Shown: piece by piece, positions 45,921-55,336 of the stretch | Position numbering within the stretch: position 1 is the first letter of the stretch | Layout of the letters: each line of letters opens with the position of its first letter | Assembly: GCA_035560005.1 (NCBI GenBank) | Contig: DATMAN010000043.1 | Location: forward strand, 1-64,000 | Origin: Burkholderiales bacterium | GTDB taxonomy: Bacteria; Pseudomonadota; Gammaproteobacteria; Burkholderiales; Eutrophovitaceae | DNA length: 64,000 bases | Direction of reading: 5' to 3' | The notes under the pieces: model-generated | What the model saw: the letters and a program-made list of their open reading frames with translations, nothing else | Told to the model about the DNA's origin: nothing | Databases searched by the model: none | Position numbers and translations under genes: made by a program

Positions 45921-47129
45921 ATGCCGGGCATGCACGATCCAGAAACAACGCCACATCGGAGCAGGCGGCGCTTTGTAGCGGCGGCAAGCGCGCTGGCCGG
46001 CTGCTCGCTCGTGCCGCGGCTGGGCAGGGCACAGCCCGCGAAGATCCGGCTCGGGCTGATGCTGCCCTACACCGGAACCTACGCGCAGCTCGGTCTGGCG
46101 ATCGACAACGGCCTGCGCCTGGCGCTGGAGGGAAACGGCGGCCGTCTCGCCGGGCGCGACGTCGAATTGCGCCGCGTCGACGACGAATCCGATCCGGCGA
46201 AAGCCACCGACAACGCCAATCGGTTGATCACCCGCGACAAGGTCGACGTGCTGATCGGCAGTGTCCACTCCGGCGTGGCGCTGGGCATGCTGAAGGTGGC
46301 GCGCGAGACCGGCACGCTGATGCTGATCCCGAACGCGGGCGCGGATGCCGCCACCGGAGCCCTGTGTTCGCGCAACGTCTTCCGCACTTCTTTCAGCAAC
46401 TGGCAGCCGGTGCATCCGCTCGGCAAGGTGCTGGCGGAGCGCGGCCACAAGAGCGCCGTGTTCATCACCTGGAAGTATGCAGCGGGCGAGGAATCGCTGG
46501 GCTCATTCCGAGAGGGCTACGCGAAGGTCGGCGGCAGGGTGGTGAAGGAACTGTTCGTGCCGTTTCCCAACGTCGAGTTTCAGGCTCTGCTGACCGAGAT
46601 CGCCGCCGTCCGACCCGACGCGGTGGCCTGTTTTTTCGCCGGAGGAGGGGCGGTCAAGTTCGTCAGGGATTACGCCGCTGCGGGATTGAAGGACAAGATT
46701 CCCCTCTATGGCTCGGGATTCCTGACCGAGGGTGTGCTCGCCGCGCAGGGCCCGGCGGCCGAAGGTCTGCTGACGACGCTGCACTACGCGGATTCACTGG
46801 ACAATCCGCGCAACAAGGCGTTTCGCGCCGCGTATGCGCGCGCCTTCAAGATGCAAGCCGATGTCTACGCGGTGCAGGGTTACGACACCGGCCTGCTGCT
46901 CGCGCAGGCGCTGGCGCGGGTCAAGGGCGACCTCGACGACCGCGATGGCATGATCGGCGCGATGGAATCGGCCGTCATCGACAGTCCGCGCGGACGCTGG
47001 ACCATGTCCAGGGCGCACAACCCGATCCAGGACATCTATCTGCGCCGCGTCGAAAACGGCGACAACAAGGTCATCGGCGTGGCGTGGAAGGCGCTCGAGG
47101 ATCCCGCACGCGGCTGCCGCATGGGTTGA
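45921..47129 (+). CDS. Branched-chain-type ABC substrate-binding protein, probable aromatic acid binder
   Basis: This 402-residue exported protein has a Tat-like signal (SRRRFVAAASALAGC) and the type I periplasmic binding fold of the LivJ/amide group. Typical motifs are KIRLGLMLPYTGTYAQLGLAI, DVLIGSVHSGVALGM and YGSGFLTEGVLAAQGPAAEGL. The following genes encode the permeases and ATPases of the same transporter type, and the cluster is for benzoate. Benzoate or a related aromatic acid is therefore the likely ligand, by context. It lies 42 bp after bclA. Confidence 0.87.
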   Translation: MPGMHDPETTPHRSRRRFVAAASALAGCSLVPRLGRAQPAKIRLGLMLPYTGTYAQLGLAIDNGLRLALEGNGGRLAGRDVELRRVDDESDPAKATDNANRLITRDKVDVLIGSVHSGVALGMLKVARETGTLMLIPNAGADAATGALCSRNVFRTSFSNWQPVHPLGKVLAERGHKSAVFITWKYAAGEESLGSFREGYAKVGGRVVKELFVPFPNVEFQALLTEIAAVRPDAVACFFAGGGAVKFVRDYAAAGLKDKIPLYGSGFLTEGVLAAQGPAAEGLLTTLHYADSLDNPRNKAFRAAYARAFKMQADVYAVQGYDTGLLLAQALARVKGDLDDRDGMIGAMESAVIDSPRGRWTMSRAHNPIQDIYLRRVENGDNKVIGVAWKALEDPARGCRMG

Positions 47130-47235
47130 GCGTTTACATCGAACGCCGCGACGCAAGCGCGCAGAGAAGACACAAAGAGGCGCAACGCAACCCTTTGCGC
47201 CGTGCCGAGTGCCGAGCCTGGCCTCCTGCGGATAA

Positions 47236-48135
47236 ATGGACATAGTCACCTTCCTGATCCAGCTGCTGAACGCGGTCCAGTACGGACTGCTGCTGTTCCT
47301 GGTGGCGGGCGGGCTCACGCTGATCTTCGGGATCATGGGTGTGATCAACCTGGCGCACGGCAGCTTCTACATGATCGGCGCCTACCTGGCATGGTCTCTG
47401 AGCGAGCAACTGGGCAGCTTGTGGCTGGCGATTGTTGCCGGCGTGGCGTTGTCCGTGGCCCTGGGCCTGCTGCTGGAGTGGCTGTTCTTCCGGCATCTGT
47501 ACCGTCGCGACCATCTCTATCAGGTGCTGCTGACCTACGGGCTGATCCTGATCTTCGAGGAGCTGCGCAGCATCCTCTGGGGTGACGATGTGCACGGGGT
47601 GCGGGTGCCCGAAGTCCTGTCGGGTTCGATCCCGCTCACCGACACGCTGTCCTATCCGGTCTACCGCTTGTGGATTTCCGCGGTGTGTGTCGGGCTGGCG
47701 GCGTTGCTCTACTTCGTCATTCAGCGCACGCGGCTGGGCATGATGATCCGCGCCGGCGCCTCCAATCGCGAGATGGTGCAAGCGCTGGGCATCGACATCG
47801 GTTTGCTCCACCGTGTCGTCTTCGCGCTGGGCGTGGCGCTCGCCGCATTGGCCGGCATGCTCGCGGCGCCGGTCTCCTCGGTATTTCCGGGCATGGGCAA
47901 CCAGGTGCTGATCGTCTGCTTCGTGGTGGTCGTGATCGGCGGCATCGGGTCGATCAAGGGGGCGCTGCTGGCTGCTCTGCTGATCGGGCTGGTCGACACG
48001 TTCGGGAAAGTCGTCGAACTGGAGATTGCCGGCTTCGGCGTGCTGCCCGAGTTGGCCGGCATGAGCGTCTACCTGATGATGGCTGCGGTGCTGCTCTGGC
48101 GCCCGGAGGGCATCTTCGGCAGGAGGCTTGCGTGA
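47236..48135 (+). CDS. LivH-type ABC permease
   Basis: The 299-residue inner-membrane protein has about eight hydrophobic segments and the LivH pattern GLTLIFGIMGVINLAHGSFYMIGAYLAWSL near the start and the conserved loop GASNREMVQALGIDIG near 170-190. It pairs with the LivM-type permease, whose GTG start overlaps its stop (GTGA, 48132-48135). Part of the benzoate arm importer. Confidence 0.92.
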   Translation: MDIVTFLIQLLNAVQYGLLLFLVAGGLTLIFGIMGVINLAHGSFYMIGAYLAWSLSEQLGSLWLAIVAGVALSVALGLLLEWLFFRHLYRRDHLYQVLLTYGLILIFEELRSILWGDDVHGVRVPEVLSGSIPLTDTLSYPVYRLWISAVCVGLAALLYFVIQRTRLGMMIRAGASNREMVQALGIDIGLLHRVVFALGVALAALAGMLAAPVSSVFPGMGNQVLIVCFVVVVIGGIGSIKGALLAALLIGLVDTFGKVVELEIAGFGVLPELAGMSVYLMMAAVLLWRPEGIFGRRLA

Positions 48136-49094
48136 GCGTGCGTGGCGGAGCGCTCATGCTGGTCACGGCGCTCGCCGCGCTCCTCCTTCTTCCGTTCGTC
48201 GCCGAGAAGTTCTACGTGCAATTCGCCACCAAGGTGCTGGTCATGGCAATTTTCGCCGCGAGCCTGAATCTGCTGGTCGGTTACACCGGCCTGGTCAGCC
48301 TGGGCCACGCGGCGTTCTTCGGGATCGCCGGCTATCTGCTGGCGCTGGTCACGCCCCAGTACGAGGCGGCCGATCTCTGGTCGAGCCTGTTGCTCGCAGT
48401 GGGTGCGGCTGCGCTGCTCGCGCTCGTGGTCGGCGCGCTGGTCGTGCGCACCTCGGGGATCTACTTCATCATGGCCACGCTGGCGTTCGCGCAGATGCTG
48501 TACTTTCTTTTTCACGACACCTCGCTCGCCGGCGGCTCCGACGGCATCTACATCTATGTGCGTCCGCAAGCCAACATCGGCGGCTGGCGCCCGTTCGACC
48601 TGGAGAACTTCAGGCACCTGTACTTCGTGGTCCTGGCGATGTTCGTGCTGGTGCTGGGTTTCCTGCGCGCGCTGGTCGATTCGCCCTTCGGCCGCGTGAT
48701 CGCCGGCATCCGCGTCAACGAGCAGCGCATGCGTGCGCTCGGCTTCGCAACCTTTCGCTACAAGCTGGTGTGTTTCGTGATCGGGGGCGCGCTGGCAGGA
48801 CTGGCCGGCTATCTGTCCGCCGTGCAGTTCGGAGTGGTCAATCCCGACATGCTGGGTTGGCACCTGTCCGGGTCGGCGTTGATGATGGTGATCCTCGGGG
48901 GCATGGGCACGCTGCCCGGCCCGGTGCTGGGCGCCGTCACCATCATGCTGCTTGAGCTGGGTTTTCAGTCGCTGACCAAGCATTGGCAGCTCCTGATGGG
49001 CGCGGTGATCGTGCTGGTGGCCTTGGCGCTGCCGCAAGGTTTGGCCGGCCTCGTGGCGTTGCCCGGAACGGCCAGGGCGCGCGATGACGGCTGA
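48132..49094 (+). CDS. LivM-type ABC permease
   Basis: GTG 48132 overlaps the LivH stop and has AGGAGG five bases upstream. The 320-residue product has about ten hydrophobic segments and the LivM motif NLLVGYTGLVSLGHAAFFGIAGYLLALV (seen in parts). The EAA-like loop is GIRVNEQRMRALGFATFRYKL. Second membrane subunit of the importer. Its end overlaps the start of the first ATPase gene by 11 bases. Confidence 0.92.
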   Translation: MSVRGGALMLVTALAALLLLPFVAEKFYVQFATKVLVMAIFAASLNLLVGYTGLVSLGHAAFFGIAGYLLALVTPQYEAADLWSSLLLAVGAAALLALVVGALVVRTSGIYFIMATLAFAQMLYFLFHDTSLAGGSDGIYIYVRPQANIGGWRPFDLENFRHLYFVVLAMFVLVLGFLRALVDSPFGRVIAGIRVNEQRMRALGFATFRYKLVCFVIGGALAGLAGYLSAVQFGVVNPDMLGWHLSGSALMMVILGGMGTLPGPVLGAVTIMLLELGFQSLTKHWQLLMGAVIVLVALALPQGLAGLVALPGTARARDDG

Positions 49095-49839
49095 AGTCCT
49101 TCTTTCCACCCACGGACTGTCGCGCCGCTTCGGCGGTCTGACGGCGGTCGACGGCGTGTCCATCGAATGCCGCAGCGGCCAGGTACACGCGGTCATCGGC
49201 CCCAACGGCGCCGGCAAGAGCACGCTGATCAACCTGCTTTCCGGCGATCTGAAGCCGAGCGCCGGCACCGTGCGGCTGCGCGGTACGGATGTGACCGGGC
49301 TGCCGCCGCACCGCATCTCGCAACTGGGCGTGGGGCGCAGCTACCAGAAGACCAACGTGTTCCTGCCGTTCAGCGCGTTCGAGAATTGCCGCCTCGCCGC
49401 GCAGTCGCGCATGGGCAGTTCGATGCGCTTCCTCAGACCTGCCTTGCGCTGCCGGCAGGCGCGCGAAGCCGCCGAGCGGGCGCTGTCGCTGGTCGGCCTC
49501 GATCAGCGCGCGCACGTGCCGGTCGCCGAACTGTCGCACGGTGAACAGCGCGAGGTGGAGATCGCCATGACGCTCGCCACCGATCCGGACGTGCTCCTGC
49601 TCGACGAGCCGCTGGCCGGCATCGGCGCCGGGGAGTCGGCGCGCATCGTCGATCTGCTGGGGAAGCTCGCGCCCGACCATGCGATTCTGCTGGTCGAGCA
49701 CGATATGGATGCGGTGTTTGCGCTCGCCCACACGTTGACCGTGATGGTCAACGGTGCCGTGCTGGAATCGGGGCCGCCGCAAGAGGTGCGCGCCAGCCGC
49801 GCCGTTCAGGAGGCCTACCTCGGCGAGCTGTCGCATTGA
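49084..49839 (+). CDS. LivG-type ABC ATPase
   Basis: The 251-residue ATPase has Walker A (GPNGAGKST), signature LSHGEQREVEIAM and Walker B (VLLLDEPLAGI). The AGIGAGES and EHDMDAVFALA segments after it are typical of the LivG branch. It energises the LivH/LivM-like pair. The start overlaps the upstream permease gene, and the second ATPase follows after 50 bp. Confidence 0.93.
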   Translation: MTAEVLLSTHGLSRRFGGLTAVDGVSIECRSGQVHAVIGPNGAGKSTLINLLSGDLKPSAGTVRLRGTDVTGLPPHRISQLGVGRSYQKTNVFLPFSAFENCRLAAQSRMGSSMRFLRPALRCRQAREAAERALSLVGLDQRAHVPVAELSHGEQREVEIAMTLATDPDVLLLDEPLAGIGAGESARIVDLLGKLAPDHAILLVEHDMDAVFALAHTLTVMVNGAVLESGPPQEVRASRAVQEAYLGELSH

Positions 49840-49889
49840 GGCAGCGGACGCCGAAGGCGCACAACCCCCCGCGGTGAGAGCTTGATTTC

Positions 49890-50609
49890 ATGTCCGGAGG
49901 CCAACCGCTGATCGAAGTCCGCAGCGTGCACGCGCACTACGGGGCGAGCCACGTGCTGCACGGCGTCGACCTGGCCTTGCGCACGGGAGAAACGATCGGC
50001 CTGATGGGCCGCAACGGCATGGGCAAGACCACGCTGCTGAAAAGCATCCTCGGGCTGGTGCCGCCCACGAAAGGCCGGATACTGGTGCGCGGCGAGGACA
50101 TGACGGGTGCGGCCCCGCACCGCATCGCACGCGCGGGAATCGCCTACGTGCCGGAAGGCCGCGGCATCTTTCCGAACCTTTCGGTACGCGAGAACCTCGT
50201 GATGGCGGCGCGCGCCGGCGCGGACGGCCGCCGCGATTGGACGCTGGAGCGCGTGCTCGACACCTTTCCGCCGCTGCGCCGTCGGCTTTCGCACGGCGGG
50301 CAGCAGCTTTCCGGCGGCGAGCAGCAGATGCTGACCATCGGCCGCGCGCTCATGACCAATCCCGATCTGCTGATTCTCGACGAGGCGACCGAGGGACTGG
50401 CGCCGCTGATTGCGCGCGACATCTGGCGCGTGCTGCGCGAAGTCCGGGCAAGCGGCATCGCCGCCATCGTGGTGGACAAGAACTTCGCCTCGGTAGCCGC
50501 GATCGCCGACCGCATCGTCGTCCTGGTCAAGGGGCGTGTGGTGTACGACGGCGAAGGCGGGGTGCTGCGCGCCGACGTCGCGCTGCGCCACCGCTACCTG
50601 GGCGTGTGA
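49890..50609 (+). CDS. LivF-type ABC ATPase
   Basis: The 239-residue ATPase has Walker A (GRNGMGKTT), signature LSGGEQQMLTIGRAL and Walker B (LLILDEATEGLAP), with the LivF-specific AYVPEGRGIFPNLSVRENL. It completes the five-gene importer. Its stop overlaps the start of the hydrolase gene (TGATG), which ties the hydrolase to the importer. Confidence 0.93.
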   Translation: MSGGQPLIEVRSVHAHYGASHVLHGVDLALRTGETIGLMGRNGMGKTTLLKSILGLVPPTKGRILVRGEDMTGAAPHRIARAGIAYVPEGRGIFPNLSVRENLVMAARAGADGRRDWTLERVLDTFPPLRRRLSHGGQQLSGGEQQMLTIGRALMTNPDLLILDEATEGLAPLIARDIWRVLREVRASGIAAIVVDKNFASVAAIADRIVVLVKGRVVYDGEGGVLRADVALRHRYLGV

Positions 50610-51451
50610 TGAGCGCGTTCGTCGAGGCCGCCGGCCATCGTCTCGAGTATCGCTGGATCGAGCCTCCCCGGCCAGTTGCGGCTGCCAACCGTCCGGTGCT
50701 GGTATTTCTGCACGAAGGGCTCGGTTCGGTCGCGCTCTGGAAGCGGTTTCCGGCGCGCGTCGCCGAGCACACCGGCTGCCGCGCGCTCGTCTACTCGCGT
50801 TACGGTTACGGGCGGTCGGACCGACTGGCTGCGCCGCGCGGCGCGGACTACATGCATCGCGAGGCGCTGGATGTGCTGCCGGAGCTGCTCGAGCGCCTGG
50901 GCGTGGATGCGCCGGTGCTGATCGGCCACAGCGACGGCGCGTCGATCGCGCTCATCTACGCGGGCACCGAGGGGCGCCGGACGCGCGGTCTCGTGCTGCT
51001 CGCGCCGCACGTGTTCGTGGAGGAACTGACCGTGCGCAGCATCGCGCAGGCCCGGGTCGCCTTCGAGACGACCGATCTCGCGCAACGGCTCGGCCGCTAT
51101 CACGACGACGCGCACGCGACTTTTCGGGGCTGGAACGACATCTGGCTGCATCCCGACTTCAGGAACTGGAACATCGAGCGCTGCCTTCCGTCGATTCGCG
51201 CTCCGCTCCTTCTCATCCAGGGCAGGGACGATCAGTACGGCACGCTCGCGCAGCTGGATGCTATCGCGCGGCAGGTGTCCGGTCCGGTGGAGACGCTCGT
51301 GCTGGACGACTGCGCACACTCGCCTCACGTCGACCAGCCGGAAGCGACTCTTTCCGCGATCGCGGGTTTCGTCGGGAAATACGTCGATCGAAGTCAGACT
51401 CTCGACGTGCGGACGCGGAGAACGCAGAGCTCGCGCAGCGAGGACCAATAG
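50609..51451 (+). CDS. Alpha/beta hydrolase, last gene of the benzoate arm
   Basis: The 280-residue protein has an alpha/beta-hydrolase fold with an oxyanion loop (LVFLHEGLGSVALWKRFP), a nucleophile elbow Ser in IGHSDGASIAL, an Asp near LLLIQGRDDQYG and His in DDCAHSPHVDQPEATL. Relatives hydrolyse ring-cleavage products, esters or thioesters; in this setting a CoA thioesterase or lactone hydrolase is possible. ATG 50609 overlaps the LivF stop. Its last ~15 codons are encoded by a GACGCGGAG-type repeat, so the C-terminus is probably a later addition. Confidence 0.8.
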   Translation: MSAFVEAAGHRLEYRWIEPPRPVAAANRPVLVFLHEGLGSVALWKRFPARVAEHTGCRALVYSRYGYGRSDRLAAPRGADYMHREALDVLPELLERLGVDAPVLIGHSDGASIALIYAGTEGRRTRGLVLLAPHVFVEELTVRSIAQARVAFETTDLAQRLGRYHDDAHATFRGWNDIWLHPDFRNWNIERCLPSIRAPLLLIQGRDDQYGTLAQLDAIARQVSGPVETLVLDDCAHSPHVDQPEATLSAIAGFVGKYVDRSQTLDVRTRRTQSSRSEDQ

Positions 51452-51563
51452 GAAGAGATGCGCTTCGTCATGCAGGCCGCAATGAACAACACTTCCGAGC
51501 GACCCGACCTGCATTGGGATCTCGGCGGCTGATGTGTTTTCTGCGTCCTGGACGTCCCGCGCG
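51404..51563. repeat. Imperfect inverted repeat spanning the 3' end of the hydrolase gene
   Basis: The left arm (about 51404-51430, GACGTGCGGACGCGGAG then AACGCAGAG) and right arm (about 51537-51563, TTTTCTGCGTCCTGGACGTC) are partly complementary. The left arm lies in coding DNA. It is weaker than the elements at 26542 and 63642. Confidence 0.45.
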
Positions 51564-51590
51564 TTGAGTTCATTCCAGCCGGGGAGTTTC

Positions 51591-54092
51591 GTGCTCTCGA
51601 TCCTGCTCATCGTGCAGCCGCTTTGGCAGAACAAGGGGCGGTTGCTGCTTTCCGTGGGCGCGATCACCATCGGGGTCGCACTGGGCTATGCGGTGCAACT
51701 CATCAACCGGGCGGCGATCGACGAAATGGCGCGAGCCAGCGCCACGTTGTCCGGCGAAGCCGAGCTCACCGTGCGCGGCCCGCGTGCCGGTTTCGACGAG
51801 GCAGTCTACGCACGGCTGGCAGCGCGCCCGGAAGTACTGGACGCCAGCCCGGCCGTGGAAGTGGAGGCCAGGCTCGCCGGGCGCGACGAGACGCTGCGGG
51901 TGATCGGGCTCGACGTGTTCCGCGCCGCCGCGGTACAACCGGCGCTGGTTGCGCGCGAGTCCGAAGAAGACGAAGACCCGCTCGACATGCTGCGCCCGGA
52001 CGCCGTATTCCTGTCGCCCGCGGCCGCGCAGTGGCTGCGCGTCGCCCGCGACGATCGCATCCGGCTGCAGGCAGGCTTGCGGGTGATGGAGCTGCGAGTG
52101 GCCGGCACGCTGAGCGAAGGCGCGGGCCGCGGCCGTTTCGCGTGGATGGACATCGGCGCCGCCCAGCGGCTGTTCGACCGCATCGGCGCGATTACCCGCA
52201 TCGATCTCGATCTGGTGGCCGGCGCGGACGCCAAGCGCTTCGTCGAGCAGGTCGCGTCCGAGCTGCCCCCCGGCGTCTTCATCGAGCGGCCGGAAACTGC
52301 GTTGCAGGCCAACGCGCGTCTGACGCGCGCCTATCGTGTAAATCTCAACGTGCTGGCGCTGGTGGCGCTGTTCACCGGCGGGCTGCTCGTCTTTTCCACC
52401 CAGGCGCTGTCGATCGTGCGCCGTCGCTCGCAGCTTGCGCTGCTCAGGGTGATCGGCGTGACGCGACGCGCTCTCGCGCTGCTCCTTGTCGCGGAGGGCG
52501 CCACCGTGGGATTGCTGGGCTCGGCGCTCGGCGTGCTGCTCGGGATCGCGCTGGCCGGCGCGGTGTTGCGGCTCTACGGCGCGGATCTGGGCGCCGAGTA
52601 CTTCCGCGGCTGGGAGGCGACGCTGTCGCTGGATGCGCCGTTTCTGTTTCTTTTCCTGGGGTTCGGCATTGCCGCGGCCGTGCTGGGAACGCTCGCGCCG
52701 GCGCTCGATGCGGCGCGGATGCCGCTCGCCCGGGCACTGAGAGCCGGTCAGGAACTCAGGGCTTTCGAGCGCCTGAAACCCGCGTGGCCGGGGTTGCTCT
52801 TCCTGGTCGCGGGCGCGGCGCTCGCTGCACAGCGCCCTGTCGGCGAGCTGCCCGTGGCCGGATATTCCGCGATCGCCTTGCTGCTGATCGGAACCTTGCT
52901 GCTCATGCCGCGCGTGACCGCCGCGGTGGCGCAGGTCCTGCCGACGGGGCGATCGGCGTGGCTGCGGCTGTCCATCGCCCATCTGCGCCAGGCGGCAGGG
53001 CAGTTGAGCGTCGGACTGGCCGCCCTGGTGGCCTCGGTCAGCCTCGCCGTCGCGATGGCCATCATGGTGGCTTCGTTTCGCGACTCGCTGGACGCCTGGC
53101 TGCAGCGGATCCTGCCGGCGGACCTTTACGTTCGGGCCGCACCCTCGGGCGACACGGCCTATCTGGACGAGGCGGCACAACGCCGGATCGCCGCCGTGCC
53201 CGGCATTCGAAAGGTGGAATTCCTGCGCAGCCAGCACATCCTGCTCGATCCGGCGCGACCGCGCGTCACCCTGATCGCGCGCGATCTGGAAGACCCGCTG
53301 CGGCAGATCCCCTTGGTGCGCGGCGCGGCGCAGGCGGCGCGCGGGCTTCCCGCCGCCTGGGTGAGCGAGCACGTCTGCGACGTGTTCGGCTGGCAACCGG
53401 GAGACGAAGTGTGGCTTCCCATCGCCGGGCAGCGGCACCGCTTCGCGGTGGCGGGCGTCTGGCGCGACTACGCGAGGCAGAACGGCGCCGTCCTGATCGA
53501 GCGCAGCGTGTACGTTCGCCTCACCGGCGATCGGCGCGCGAACGACGCGGGCGTGTGGCTGCACCCGGAGGTGGCTCCCGCTGCGGTCGCGGAGCGCATT
53601 CGCGCCGCAGTGCCGGCCGGCGAGCAACTGGAGATTGCGCAGCCGGCCGAAATCCGCGCGTGGTCGCTGCGCATCTTCGACCGCACCTTTGCGGTGACCT
53701 ACGCGCTCGAGGCGGTGGCGATCGCGATCGGGCTGGCCGGGCTGTCGGCCAGTTTCGCGGCCAACGCGTTTGCGCGGCGGCAGGAATTCGGCATGCTGCG
53801 GCACATCGGCGCAGGCCGCAGGGAAATCGCAGCCATGCTCGCCTGCGAAGGGCTGATCGTGAGCACGATAGCGGCACTGGTTGGATTGGTACTCGGCTGG
53901 GTGGTCAGCCTGCTGCTGGTGCACGTCGTCAATCGCCAGTCGTTTCACTGGAGCATGGAGATGCACTATCCGATCGGCGGCATCGCCGCGTTCCTTTTCT
54001 GTGTGCTGGTGCTCGCCGTCGCGACCGCCGTTGTCGGCGGCCGTTACGCGCTGTCGGGCGAAGCCGTGCGCGCGGTCAGGGAAGACTGGTAA
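51591..54092 (+). CDS. FtsX-like ABC permease, large two-domain form
   Basis: GTG 51591 follows GGGGAG by five bases and gives 833 residues; an upstream ATG at 51534 has no ribosome site. The protein has a first membrane segment near residue 20, a large periplasmic domain, and two FtsX-type clusters of membrane helices (about 255-420 and 680-830). Motifs include RRRSQLALLRVIGVTRRALALLLVAEG and the matching RRQEFGMLRHIGAGRREIAAMLACEGL. It resembles permeases of AttEFGH/LolCDE-like exporters. No ATPase is adjacent; the LolD-like ATPase at 37628 is the best candidate partner. Confidence 0.85.
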   Translation: MLSILLIVQPLWQNKGRLLLSVGAITIGVALGYAVQLINRAAIDEMARASATLSGEAELTVRGPRAGFDEAVYARLAARPEVLDASPAVEVEARLAGRDETLRVIGLDVFRAAAVQPALVARESEEDEDPLDMLRPDAVFLSPAAAQWLRVARDDRIRLQAGLRVMELRVAGTLSEGAGRGRFAWMDIGAAQRLFDRIGAITRIDLDLVAGADAKRFVEQVASELPPGVFIERPETALQANARLTRAYRVNLNVLALVALFTGGLLVFSTQALSIVRRRSQLALLRVIGVTRRALALLLVAEGATVGLLGSALGVLLGIALAGAVLRLYGADLGAEYFRGWEATLSLDAPFLFLFLGFGIAAAVLGTLAPALDAARMPLARALRAGQELRAFERLKPAWPGLLFLVAGAALAAQRPVGELPVAGYSAIALLLIGTLLLMPRVTAAVAQVLPTGRSAWLRLSIAHLRQAAGQLSVGLAALVASVSLAVAMAIMVASFRDSLDAWLQRILPADLYVRAAPSGDTAYLDEAAQRRIAAVPGIRKVEFLRSQHILLDPARPRVTLIARDLEDPLRQIPLVRGAAQAARGLPAAWVSEHVCDVFGWQPGDEVWLPIAGQRHRFAVAGVWRDYARQNGAVLIERSVYVRLTGDRRANDAGVWLHPEVAPAAVAERIRAAVPAGEQLEIAQPAEIRAWSLRIFDRTFAVTYALEAVAIAIGLAGLSASFAANAFARRQEFGMLRHIGAGRREIAAMLACEGLIVSTIAALVGLVLGWVVSLLLVHVVNRQSFHWSMEMHYPIGGIAAFLFCVLVLAVATAVVGGRYALSGEAVRAVREDW

Positions 54093-54109
54093 GACCGGGG
54101 GAAGACGCG

Positions 54110-55240
54110 ATGGCCGCAAATGGAATGCGGAGCGTCTTGTGGGTGGAGATGTTTCGTCTATCGCCGCGTTGCTTGCGCTCCTTTGCGAGCCTTGCCTTGA
54201 GCCTGTCCTTGCTGTGGGCTGCGCCCGGACAGAGCGCGGACTATGCCCAGGTACGGCCGGGCCATCGACTCGAGTTCCCGCGGGATCACGGCGCACATCC
54301 GCGCTTTCGCACCGAGTGGTGGTACATCACCGGCTGGTTGACCACCACCGATGGCGCGGCGCTTGGCTTCCAGGTCACGTTTTTTCGCAACCGGCCCGGC
54401 GTGCAGGAAGACAACCCGTCGCGCTTCGCGCCCAAGCAACTGCTGTTCGCGCACGCGGCGATCGCCGATCCACGCCGGGGGCGGTTGCGCCACGATCAGC
54501 GCGCTGCGCGCGAAGGCTTCGGCCTCGCGTCCGCAGCCGAAGGGGATACCGAGGTGAGGATCGGCGATTGGCGCCTGTCTCGCGACCGGCATGGCTATCG
54601 CGCCACCATCCTTGCACGGGAGTTCGGTCTCGATCTGGGATTCGCGACCGATGCGCCACCGCTGCTGCAGGGGGAGGCCGGATACAGCCGCAAAGGACCG
54701 CGCCCCGCGCAGGCCAGCTACTACTACAGCCGCCCGCATCTGCGCGTGAACGGCGGAATCGAGGTGGACGGGCGCCGTCTCGCCGTGAGCGGAGAAGCCT
54801 GGCTGGACCACGAGTGGTCGAGCGAATATCTGGCGCAAGAAGCGGTCGGCTGGGACTGGACCGGGATCAATTTCGCCGACGGATCCGCGCTGATGGCGTT
54901 TCGCATCCGCGACCGGGCGGGCGGCAGCTTCTGGGCGGGTGGCAGCCACCGCGACGCGCGCGGAAGGCTCACCGTATTCGCGCCGCGCGATATCGAGTTC
55001 GCGCCGCTGAGGTACTGGCGTTCGCCGCGCACCGGTGCGACGTATCCCGTGGCGATGCGCGTGCGCGCCGGCGCGCTGCAGATCGAGCTGGATCCGCTGA
55101 TGGACGACCAGGAGCTCGACGCACGCGCCAGTACCGGAACCGTGTATTGGGAGGGTGCGGTACGCGCCCGGGGCGGCACCGAGGTCCTGGGTCGCGGCTA
55201 TCTCGAGCTGACCGGCTACGCGGGCAGGCTCAATCTCTGA
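54110..55240 (+). CDS. AttH/CrtC-like lipocalin protein
   Basis: Starting at ATG 54110 the product has 376 residues with a signal peptide (to about residue 43). It belongs to the CrtC/AttH lipocalin-like family, with the signatures FRTEWWYITGWLTT, FQVTFFRNRPG, SYYYSRPHL, GEAWLDHEWSSE and WDWTGINFADGSALMAFRIRD. Some relatives hydrate carotenoids; many are exported partners of FtsX-like ABC exporters with unknown cargo. It follows the permease by 17 bp, and GGGGGA precedes its start. No carotenoid genes are nearby, so the exporter role is more likely. Confidence 0.85.
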   Translation: MAANGMRSVLWVEMFRLSPRCLRSFASLALSLSLLWAAPGQSADYAQVRPGHRLEFPRDHGAHPRFRTEWWYITGWLTTTDGAALGFQVTFFRNRPGVQEDNPSRFAPKQLLFAHAAIADPRRGRLRHDQRAAREGFGLASAAEGDTEVRIGDWRLSRDRHGYRATILAREFGLDLGFATDAPPLLQGEAGYSRKGPRPAQASYYYSRPHLRVNGGIEVDGRRLAVSGEAWLDHEWSSEYLAQEAVGWDWTGINFADGSALMAFRIRDRAGGSFWAGGSHRDARGRLTVFAPRDIEFAPLRYWRSPRTGATYPVAMRVRAGALQIELDPLMDDQELDARASTGTVYWEGAVRARGGTEVLGRGYLELTGYAGRLNL

Positions 55241-55336
55241 GCGATCCCCGATCGATACAAGTTGCGCACTGCTGCGATTGTCGCGCGCGCTCTGCTAGAC
55301 TGCGCCGGGAAGCGCGCAGCCAGACGGATTCGCGAG

